DNA of 64,000 nucleotides from Kordiimonas sp. (lineage in GTDB: Bacteria; Pseudomonadota; Alphaproteobacteria; Sphingomonadales; Emcibacteraceae), in contig PADB01000010.1 of NCBI GenBank assembly GCA_002700365.1, positions 792,504-856,503 on the forward strand, in the 5' to 3' direction. The notes beneath the pieces were generated by a model that made no database searches, was not told the origin of the DNA, and worked only from the letters and a program-made list of their open reading frames with translations. Below are positions 23,971 through 32,300 of the stretch, piece after piece. The position numbers and the translations under genes were made by a program. Within the stretch, counting starts at the first letter, position 1, and every line of letters begins with the position of its first letter.

Positions 23971-24566
23971 TCCACCGCAGGATAGCCAAGGCCACGCACA
24001 AAGTTACCCAGCTTTGCGCTGGCCACAGAGGCCCGTTCATATTGTTTCGCCACTTCAACAGCGGCCCGATTATTTCCCGAATTCGGCACGGACGGGGCAT
24101 GTTTTATTTCTTCATAGTCATGGGCTACACCCACGACAATGACGTATTTTTCTTTAATTTCAAACCCCTCATAGACCATATCCGGCGTTAGTGCCGCAAC
24201 ACCAACAATGTCAGCATCATTGTTTAAGGCAAATTCTTTCACTGCGGCGGTAAATTCTGCCGCGGTTTTATCCACCTTTTCCGTTGCCACATCCACCGGT
24301 GGTGGATTTGTATCTGGTTCCGGCTTGCCCGGCTCATACCGAAAGGCCTTCATAATAGGGCCTGAATCTTCTGGCCCAAAAAAATTCTGAAATACGTAAC
24401 CTTGTAAAACTCCAAACGGATGCAGGTCCGGCGTATGCCAGAAAAACGGCGATGGCCGCCGCATTTCTTCTTCACCCAAACCATTTACATCATTACCAGA
24501 GATCCCTTCCGGCATTACCTTCCAGAATTCCTCTTCCGGCTCCCATGTCTCAATCTTTCTTGGCAT
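23895..24566 (-). pseudogene. Third RdhA-like protein, C-terminal Fe-S half deleted
   Basis: 223 residues from the chosen ATG at 24566 (an in-frame start 24 bases upstream is less likely). The N-terminal part (WEPEEEFWKVMPEG ... FFWHTPDLHPFG) and the core (EFALNNDADIVGVAALTPDMVYEG, YVIVVGVAHDYEEIKHAPS, ASAKLGNFVRGLGYPAVDYPGP) match the first half of RdhA/QueG-like proteins. The reading frame ends at MMPAALARDFSGPF, just where the family would continue with the AGLGE-x-G segment and the two [4Fe-4S] motifs. All cluster Cys are missing. Its 3' end overlaps TetR-4 by 76 bases. Probably non-functional. Confidence 0.72.
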
Positions 24567-24730
24567 TCTTTGAACTCCCGGTCCACGCAAAGCGATCCCC
24601 TTGATTATACGGCCAGGAGATCACTTTCGGAACCTTATCTTATTATGAGATAGTGTTATGTCAGCATTTTTGATTGTTTGATAAGAATTACACATTTGCG
24701 CAAGAAGTACAAACCGAGAAACACTGACAT

Positions 24731-24753
24731 TGTGTTTCTGACGCAGAAACACA
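24731..24753. repeat. Perfect palindrome upstream of the flavin oxidoreductase gene
   Basis: TGTGTTTCTG (24731-24740), ACG, CAGAAACACA (24744-24753). Perfect 10-bp arms in the 380-base gap between two divergent genes, about 194 bases before the LLM oxidoreductase ATG. It could be an operator or an RNA hairpin. The rest of the gap shows nothing I can support. Confidence 0.5.
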
Positions 24754-24946
24754 TGAGCGGTTTTGCCCTTTATTGTTAACGTTAAGGTCACACTTCCTGC
24801 GCCGGGGTTACAGCATGATGCGGTAATTTCGCAGGGCCGCATGACTTGAAACTGCCGCATATATCCCGTATATAGCCAGCTTAAATGCGCCCCTTGGCCA
24901 CCCATTGCCGAAAACAGCGCGCCCGAAATAATAAAGAGACAACGAC

Positions 24947-25951
24947 ATGAAACTGAGTGTACTGGATCAATCCCCCATTAGTAGCGGTCAAACCGATCAA
25001 CAAGCCATTGAAAATACACTGGACCTGGCGGTTGCCGCAGAAAAGCAAGGCTATCATCGCTATTGGGTTGCCGAACACCACAGCAGCAACACGTTCGCCA
25101 GTGCCGCACCTGAAATCATGGTTGGAAAGTTAGCCTCTATTACACAGGAAATGCGTATTGGAACCGGCGGTGTGTTGTTGAGCCATTACAGTCCCTTTAA
25201 GGTTGCCGAAACATTCCGGTTATTAGAAAGCTTTTACCCCGGCCGCATCGACTTAGGGATTGGCCGCGCGCCCGGCGGCGGCGGAAATGCCACCATGGCC
25301 TTACAAATGGGGCACCAATATACCCAGGGTGATGATTTCCCGCAAAAAGTTGCCGACCTGGTCGGCTTTATAAAAGGCGAACTTACGGACGATCATCCCT
25401 TGTCATCTATTTACGCCGCGCCGCGCGGAGAGAGCATGCCGGAAATATGGCTGTTGGGTTCAGGGGAGCGCAGTGCCGCACTGGCCGCTCATTTCGGGTT
25501 AGGATTCTCTTCTGCTCATTTTATCAATGAACACGGCGAAGGTGTCGCAAAAGCCTATCAAGAACAGTTCCAGCCATCCTCTATTGCCCCTCAGCCACAA
25601 ACCAGTCTTGGGGTTTTTGCCATTTGCGCTGACACGGAAGAAGAGGCAAAACATCTGGCCGCTACCCGGGATTTATGGCGCCTGCGCCTGGGGCAAGGAA
25701 TTCGCAAGCCCTTCCCAACCCCCCAAGAGGCCCTTGCATATCCTTACACAGCAGAAGAAAAAATCGCCGTAGACGCCAATAATCGTCGCCATATCATAGG
25801 CACCGCCGATCAGGTCAAGGCCAGAATAGATGAATTGGCCGCTGCTTATAATGCTGATGAAGTCTTCGTCGTGTCTATTACCCACGATCATGATGCGCGC
25901 GTCAAAAGTTACGCATTGCTTGCCGAAGCGTACGGCCTGACCCCCCGCTAG
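24947..25951 (+). CDS. LLM-class flavin-dependent oxidoreductase
   Basis: A 334-residue bacterial-luciferase-like protein of the single-subunit LLM group: MKLSVLDQSPI at the start, RYWVAEHHSS, MRIGTGGVLLSHYSPFKVAE and PGRIDLGIGRAPGG, ending with the VFVVSITHDHDARVKSY region. Members use reduced FMN or F420; the length and the first motif match the FMN-type proteins often annotated as alkanal-monooxygenase-like. The natural substrate is unknown. It is a single gene with its own terminator, beside the accessory redox region but not evidently part of it. Confidence 0.9.
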   Translation: MKLSVLDQSPISSGQTDQQAIENTLDLAVAAEKQGYHRYWVAEHHSSNTFASAAPEIMVGKLASITQEMRIGTGGVLLSHYSPFKVAETFRLLESFYPGRIDLGIGRAPGGGGNATMALQMGHQYTQGDDFPQKVADLVGFIKGELTDDHPLSSIYAAPRGESMPEIWLLGSGERSAALAAHFGLGFSSAHFINEHGEGVAKAYQEQFQPSSIAPQPQTSLGVFAICADTEEEAKHLAATRDLWRLRLGQGIRKPFPTPQEALAYPYTAEEKIAVDANNRRHIIGTADQVKARIDELAAAYNADEVFVVSITHDHDARVKSYALLAEAYGLTPR

Positions 25952-25982
25952 CGACGATAATTATAACGGAACCGTAATTAAG

Positions 25983-26009
25983 AAGGGCGGCCTGTATTAG
26001 GTCGCCCTT
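25983..26009 (+). terminator. Intrinsic terminator after the LLM oxidoreductase
   Basis: AAGGGCGGCCT (25983-25993), loop GTATT, AGGTCGCCCTT (25999-26009), one G-T wobble pair, followed by TGATTTTTC. It begins 32 bases after the stop codon. Confidence 0.8.
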
Positions 26010-26045
26010 TGATTTTTCTGCGGCATCGTTATCGCCTGTGGTGCC

Positions 26046-26876
26046 CTAAGCCAGCAGAACAGACGTCATAGATAATCCGGCATATTCCGTCACATCATTA
26101 AAAAAGTAGGGTTTATCATCTGTTTCACGCATACCAAGAACATATAACAACGGCACATAATGATCCGGGGTAGGGATGGCAAACTCTGCCGCCGCACCCA
26201 TTTGCGACCAATTGACCAATCCTTGGTCATCGCCGGAAATAATCTTTTCCCGCACCGTTGCAGAAAACTGTTCTGATAATTCTGATATCGCATCTTTTTG
26301 TCCGCCCCACATATTTGGGCGAATGGCCTGCAAATTATGCACTAATGCCCCACTGCCAATCACCAGCACGCCTTGATGACGCAAAGCTTTTAGTTTTTGA
26401 CCGATGGCATAATGTCCCTCAGGCGACAGATCAACATCAAGACTCAACTGCAAAATAGGAATATTTGCCCCCGGATATATATTCTGCAGCACACACCAGC
26501 AACCGTGATCCAAACCCCAATCATGATCCAAACCCGCCTCAATCGGGGCTAACATAGTGGCAATATCCTCTGCCAGATCCGGGGCACCGGGGGCGGGATA
26601 TTCAATTTCGTAGAAAGGTTCCGGAAAACCATAAAAGTCATGAATGGTACGGGGATGCGCCATCGCCGTAATTTTCGTCCCCCGACTTTCCCAATGGGCC
26701 GATACACAGACAACGGCCTTCACATCGGGCAACATTGCGCCCAACTGTCGCCACGCTGCCTTATGGGGACTATCGGGTTCCCCAATGATAAAAGGACTGC
26801 CATGTCCGGTAAATATCACCGGCAGGCGATCTGCGCGGCCTGTATAATCGTCTAATGTTTGATATCCATCCATCAT
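26046..26876 (-). CDS. Class III extradiol dioxygenase family protein (LigB/DODA-like)
   Basis: 276 residues from the ATG at 26876; a longer reading frame to 27008 adds an implausible Cys/Arg-rich stretch. Family features are PVIFTGHGSPFII (metal His), VVCVSAHWESRG (metal His), FYEIEYPAPGAPDLA and DHGCWCVLQNIYP near the middle, and VLVIGSGALVHNLQAI. It belongs to the YgiD/4,5-DOPA-extradiol-dioxygenase group, which opens catecholic rings using a metal ion in the cytoplasm. The physiological substrate of bacterial members is mostly unknown. It is divergent from the DUF924 gene, with 200 bases between the starts. Confidence 0.88.
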   Translation of the reverse strand: MMDGYQTLDDYTGRADRLPVIFTGHGSPFIIGEPDSPHKAAWRQLGAMLPDVKAVVCVSAHWESRGTKITAMAHPRTIHDFYGFPEPFYEIEYPAPGAPDLAEDIATMLAPIEAGLDHDWGLDHGCWCVLQNIYPGANIPILQLSLDVDLSPEGHYAIGQKLKALRHQGVLVIGSGALVHNLQAIRPNMWGGQKDAISELSEQFSATVREKIISGDDQGLVNWSQMGAAAEFAIPTPDHYVPLLYVLGMRETDDKPYFFNDVTEYAGLSMTSVLLA

Positions 26877-27076
26877 TTTAGTAGTCGCTTTTGGTCTTAT
26901 TGATGAGACTTTTATTTTTAAAGTTATAGAACAACACAATCGCGCCGACCAGAAAAGAATAACAATTTTGCGATCCCCCGAGCTCCATATCACTACAGAA
27001 TGAACCACCCGTCATAGAGGATCGCTTCCGTTTTTAGCTATAATCGGTTACACTGCAGCCGAAAGGTTAAGGCATT

Positions 27077-27679
27077 ATGCACGCTCATAAACGCAAGACC
27101 ACATCGCAATCAGCAGAACCTTCAAAAACCACTTACACGCAACAATACGATCATATTCTGACATTCTGGTTTGCGGAATTAGATGAAAAATGCTGGTGGC
27201 AGCCATCACAATTTCTGGATATGCAGATTGCAACGCGTTATCAAACGCTGTTAGCGCAAGCCCGGCGTGATCTGCTTTCCTCATGGCGTCACGTGCCAGA
27301 AGGCCGTCTTGCGGAAATTATCGTTTTGGACCAATTTTCGCGTAATATCTATCGGGGTTCGCCTGAAAGCTTCGCCGCCGATGCGCAGGCCCTCTCACTT
27401 GCACAGGAGGCCATAGCCCTGAATGCAGATCAGGCCCTCCCAATACGACAGCGCGCTTTTTTCTATTTACCCTTCATGCATAGTGAAAATGCTGAAATCC
27501 ATGAACACGCCATACAGCTTTTTTCTCAACCCGGCCTGGAAGTACAGCTTGATTTTGAAAAACAACACAAAGCCATTATTGACCGTTTTGGTCGCTACCC
27601 CCACCGTAATAAAATCCTCGGGCGGGCCAGCACCCCGGAAGAAAAAGCCTTTCTTCTAAAACCAGGATCGTCTTTCTAA
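27077..27679 (+). CDS. DUF924 family protein
   Basis: A 200-residue helical cytoplasmic protein of the DUF924 family (TPR-like fold). Landmarks are ILTFWFAELDEKCWWQ, LAEIIVLDQFSRNIYRGSPESFAAD, RAFFYLPFMHSEN and RFGRYPHRNKILGR. The molecular role is unknown, although the family is conserved across proteobacteria. The first ~22 residues are basic and Ser/Thr-rich and may be an extension. It is followed after 39 bases by the small membrane protein gene. Confidence 0.9.
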   Translation: MHAHKRKTTSQSAEPSKTTYTQQYDHILTFWFAELDEKCWWQPSQFLDMQIATRYQTLLAQARRDLLSSWRHVPEGRLAEIIVLDQFSRNIYRGSPESFAADAQALSLAQEAIALNADQALPIRQRAFFYLPFMHSENAEIHEHAIQLFSQPGLEVQLDFEKQHKAIIDRFGRYPHRNKILGRASTPEEKAFLLKPGSSF

Positions 27680-27718
27680 CCATATATTCCTCTCTCACCG
27701 CCAAAACTGTACCCATCA

Positions 27719-27838
27719 ATGTCGCATAAACCCGCAACACCCAAATCCCTGCCCCGCGCCCTCAGGCGTGAGATCCTCCTCTTTATCGGCATCAAAGTCG
27801 TCTTTATAGTTGTGCTGATTGTCGTGTTCGTCGTGTAA
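27719..27838 (+). CDS. 39-residue membrane peptide, CydP-like
   Basis: A short frame, ATG 27719 to TAA 27838. The first 18 residues are basic with several Pro (SHKPATPKSLPRALRRE) and are followed by one hydrophobic segment (ILLFIGIKVVFIVVLIVVF). The order RxLxRE followed by a single membrane helix with one Lys resembles CydP, a proposed small subunit of bd-type oxidases. No oxidase genes are visible in the window. It lies in an otherwise empty 222-base gap between the DUF924 and PAS_5 genes, on their strand. Confidence 0.55.
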   Translation: MSHKPATPKSLPRALRREILLFIGIKVVFIVVLIVVFVV

Positions 27839-27901
27839 ACCTTCGCAAAGCCTATTTTTTATGTTGTAGATTAAGTTGTCTTTTTAACGTAAGATCCCTT
27901 T

Positions 27902-29209
27902 ATGACAGAGAATACGGCCATAGAACAACGCATTACCCATATTATGTACCAGTATTGGGAAGAATTGCGCCAAGATCGCCGCATGCCATCATTGCGGGAT
28001 TTCACGCCTGAATTTATCGCACCCTATAAAGATAATATTGCCCTTATTGATCTGCGTGATGCCGACAGCGATGCCATACTACAAATTATCGGCCCTAAAT
28101 TGACAGATGACCTGGACGAAAACCTCGTCATGCAACCGGTCACAACCATTCCCCGACGCACGATGCTCAGCCGCCTGACCGACCATTATTATGAAGTTTT
28201 GGCCAATCATACACCCATTGCTTTTGAAGCCGAATTCCTCAACCGGCAAAAAGAAAAGGCACTTTATAGAGGCATTCTCTTACCGCTCAGTGATGATGGT
28301 GAAAATGTCCATTTTATACTCGGTGCCATTCGTTGGGTTATGGAAAAGGACATTGTAGGCCGCGCCACAACACAAATAGACACCCCCACACCGGCCCACG
28401 AAGACTTAACACCTTCGTCAAACGACACTCTGGCTGTTGACCCCGACTCTGCCCGACAAGACACATTCGGCACGCACGATCACATAACAACGCCACACCC
28501 GGCCGAAGACCCCCCCACTGAATCCATAGCCGCAACTGATGGGGTCAATAACGATCAAAAAGATGACTCTAAAGACAACTTCTTATCCGCGGCCCACTCA
28601 GCCCTGCGCGACCAGCTCGCCGCCTGCCGCGATATGGTCAATGGTCATACCAACAGCGTCGGCGGCTCCCGCCGGATGCTTTACCTTGCTTTAGAGAAAA
28701 TCTATACCTTCCACCTCACAGCAGAAGCTTTCCCTGATGAATATGCTCAACTGCTGCAAGAAAATAATCTTAAACAACAAAAAAGAGCGCCATTCACAAC
28801 AACGCTCAAGCTATGTTTTGGTAAAGATTACGACAAAACCCGTCTGACCGAATATGCCGCTGCCATGGCCCATGCGGTGGAAAACGGCCAGACCGCTGAC
28901 CGTTTCTTGCATTTTATTGAACAACATCCGGGGGGAATAAAAGGTTGTGTTCTCGCCCGCCGTGCCGCACGCCAGCAAAAACGTACAACCCATATGCCCG
29001 TACAAACTCTACCGACCGATATATTAAAACACATCGACAGTCACGGCACTTTACCTCTCCCCCTGGATAAACTTCCAGAAGGGGAATTCTATGCCTTGCT
29101 CGTACGTAAAACCCCGGACGGCATAGAATGGATAGATACGGCAACTGAAACAGACCGTGATGTCAGTCGATTGCTTAAGAAAACTGCAAGAAAGTTCGGG
29201 CAGACTTAA
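27902..29209 (+). CDS. PAS_5 domain protein with an unknown C-terminal domain
   Basis: 435 residues. Residues ~1-160 are a PAS_5 domain (MYQYWEELRQDRRMPSLRDF, PYKDNIALIDLRD, MLSRLTDHYYEVLANHTPIAFEAEF, ALYRGILLPLSDDGENVHFILG), a sensor module typical of alphaproteobacteria. A long Asp/Thr/Pro-rich linker follows (about 160-225). The helical C-terminal region contains RRMLYLALEKIYTFHL, LCFGKDYDKTRLTEYAAAM and FIEQHPGGIKGCVLARRAAR, which I do not recognise. There is no kinase, GGDEF or DNA-binding motif. The NAD-glutamate dehydrogenase gene follows after 165 bases on the same strand. Confidence 0.82.
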   Translation: MTENTAIEQRITHIMYQYWEELRQDRRMPSLRDFTPEFIAPYKDNIALIDLRDADSDAILQIIGPKLTDDLDENLVMQPVTTIPRRTMLSRLTDHYYEVLANHTPIAFEAEFLNRQKEKALYRGILLPLSDDGENVHFILGAIRWVMEKDIVGRATTQIDTPTPAHEDLTPSSNDTLAVDPDSARQDTFGTHDHITTPHPAEDPPTESIAATDGVNNDQKDDSKDNFLSAAHSALRDQLAACRDMVNGHTNSVGGSRRMLYLALEKIYTFHLTAEAFPDEYAQLLQENNLKQQKRAPFTTTLKLCFGKDYDKTRLTEYAAAMAHAVENGQTADRFLHFIEQHPGGIKGCVLARRAARQQKRTTHMPVQTLPTDILKHIDSHGTLPLPLDKLPEGEFYALLVRKTPDGIEWIDTATETDRDVSRLLKKTARKFGQT

Positions 29210-29374
29210 AAAAGGTTATGAAAGCCCCTGTGATAAATCACCACTCAGAAGAGGGCTGCTACGCAGATCAGGATCCGCCCTTACAGCGGATAACTTGATA
29301 AAATGCTGATAAGGTCAGTCTACTGACATAATCTATGCCCGTCGCTGACCCCGAAAATATTAAGGAGTGCCGCT

Positions 29375-32300
29375 GTGACCAATTGGGCTCAGAAAAAACA
29401 ACGCATAGACGATGTAGCGAATTATGCCCTTGAACGCCTTCAGGGGCCGCAACGTGATGCCTTTCCCGACTTTATCCGTCGTTTCTATAAAAATGCCCCT
29501 CCTGAAGATCTGATAAAACGGCCTGTTGACGATCTTTATGCCGCCGCGTTAAGCCTCTGGAAATATAGCCACAAACGCACTCCAGGAACGGCAAAAATAC
29601 GTGTTTTTAACCCCAGCCTTGAAGAACATGGCTGGCAACCAACCCATACGATCATCCAGCTTTGCACCGATGATAGCCCGTTCCTATTAGATTCCCTCAC
29701 GTCCAATTTATTAATGGGCGGCAATGAATTGCATCTGCTTATTCATCCGGTTATGGGCAGCCCCCGCGATGAAAACGGCGAACGCATGTTGGAAAACAAA
29801 AGCGGCGCTAACATGGTACGTGAATCTATTATGTATATCGAAATCAATGCCATGACCGATCCGGATGCGCTTGCAGCATTAAATACACAACTACAGAAAA
29901 TTATTGCCGATGTGCGCGCCGCCGTTGAAGACTGGCAGCCCATGTTAAAAAAACTACGGCGCAGTATTGCCGAACTGGACAAAACAAATGGTAATCTGAA
30001 TGCGGAATCCGTCTCAGACACCATAGATTTCCTAAAATGGCTGGCCGATGACCATTTTACCTTTCTGGGTCATGTGGAATTTGATCACCGCGGCAAAAAA
30101 CCCAAAGTCGTTGGTAAGGCTGGTTTGGGCATTTTACGCGATCCTGATTTTCACGTCATGCGGGGCGCAGAAGGATTTATACCCGTCTCCCCGGAAATTC
30201 AGCATTTCCTTGAAACAGACAACCCCCTGCTGATTACTAAAGCAAACCGAAAATCTACCGTACATCGCGCCGTGCATATGGATTATGTGGGGCTGAAAAA
30301 ATACAACGATAAGGGACAGGTTATTGGCGAACATCGTTTTGTCGGACTGTTCACATCCGTGTCGTATAACCGCCGGCCCCAATCTATTCCGCTGTTAAAA
30401 CATAAAATTGACGCCATCATGAAAAAGTCTGGCTTCGACCCTAGAAGCCACGACAGCAAGGCCCTGTTGCATATTCTGGAAACATTTCCCCGTGATGAAC
30501 TTTTCCAAATGGATGTGGAGAGTTTATTTGAGACCAGCATGGGCGTACTGCACCTACAAGAACGCCCCCATTGTAAGGCGTTTTTGCGGCCCGATCCCTT
30601 TGGGCGGTATGTGTCAGCACTGGTTTTTGTCCCTCGGGAAAAATATAATTCTATCTTACGGACCAAAATCGAAACCATCCTCTGTAATGCTTACAATGGC
30701 GAAGTATCAACCCGTTATGCACAGCTAAGTAATGATCTTATTGCCCGCTGGCATATTATTATCCGCACACAACCCGGCAGTGTCCCCGAACCGGACCACG
30801 ATTTGCTCAATGCACAGATCGAAGCCGTATCACGTCGTTGGGGTGACCACCTGTTAGAAGTCCTTATTGATCGGTGGGGTGAAGAAATTGGCAATAATTT
30901 ACATCGTCGCTATCAACGGGCTTTCTCTAATGCCTATCAGGAAGCCTTTGATCCCCGCTTTGCCGTCACTGATATAGAAAAAATCGAAAATCTTCCCACC
31001 GCCAATAATATACAGTTCAATTTTTACCGTCTGGCCGAAGAACCCGACCATACTTTACGGTTAAAAATTTACACGAATAACCAGATTGTCGCACTTAGTG
31101 ACTGTCTGCCTATGCTGGAAAATATGGGTCTGCGGGTCATCGAGGAATATGCCTATAACGTCAAAGCCGATGGTCCCAACGCCCCGCGCTGCAGCATTCA
31201 TAATTTTTATCTGGAAAACCCTAGCGGTGACGCTTTACCGCTCTCAACGATGAAAATGCCGTTGGAAGAGGCCCTCACCGCAATCTGGACAGGCCATGTA
31301 GAAAATGACGGCTTTAATAAGCTTGTGATGCTGGCCGGCCTCAGCAGCCGCGAAGTCGTCATTCTGCGGGCCTATAGTAAATATCTGCGGCAATTAGGCA
31401 TGTCGTTTTCGGAAACGTATATGCAGGATACCCTGACACAGTTTGCCGATATCACAAATGCACTTGTGCGCTTATTTATGCTGCGCTTTGACCCTCAACA
31501 GACAAAAGAAAAAGCCCGCGAGGTGATCGTTGAAACGCATCGTCAGGAAATACTCAACCATCTGGATCAGGTAGAAAGTCTGGACCAGGACCGGATGATC
31601 CGCAGCTACCTGAATGTCATTATGGCCAGCCTGCGAACCAATTACTTCCAGACAGACGATCATGCCCAACCCAAACCCTATTTAGCCATTAAAATCCGCA
31701 GCCGTGATGTACTGGAAGCGCCCCTGCCTAAACCTTATGCGGAAATATTCGTCTATGCCCCCTGGGTGGAAGGCGTACATTTACGCTCAGGGCCGGTGGC
31801 GCGTGGCGGCCTGCGGTGGTCAGACCGCAAGGAAGACTTCCGCACAGAAGTCTTGGGACTGGTCAAAGCCCAACAGGTAAAAAATGCCTTGATAGTACCC
31901 GTAGGGGCTAAAGGCGGGTTTTTACCAAAAATGCTCCCCAAGACCACAGACCGGGAAGCCTTCATCGCCGAAGGTGTCCGTAGCTATAAAACCTTTATCT
32001 CCGGCCTTTTAGACATCACCGATAATATTCAAGACGACAACACCACCCCGCCCGTTGATGTCGTCCGCCATGATGACGATGACCCTTATCTGGTCGTTGC
32101 GGCGGATAAGGGAACCGCCACTTTTTCCGACACCGCCAATGATGTCGCGCGCGCTTACGGCTTCTGGATGGATGATGCCTTTGCATCTGGTGGCTCTAAT
32201 GGATATGACCATAAGAAAATGGGCATTACCGCCCGAGGCGCATGGGTATCCGTACAACGCCATTTCCGCGAAATGGGTATTAATGTCCAAACAGACCCGA

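Noticed and set aside
15814-24590. Accessory region as a genomic island
   Set aside because: No transposase, integrase or flanking repeats are present, and base composition is not visibly different; it looks like a locally duplicated and decaying cluster instead.
24621-24905. 94-residue minus-strand frame in the gap before the LLM gene
   Set aside because: Composition is unlike a protein (Cys/Thr/Ser mixed, no domain), there is no ribosome-binding site, and it runs over a palindrome; taken as chance.
26877-27008. N-terminal extension of the DODA-like protein
   Set aside because: The extra 44 residues are Cys/Arg/Ser-rich and lack homology to the family; the start at 26876 is right at the beginning of the domain.
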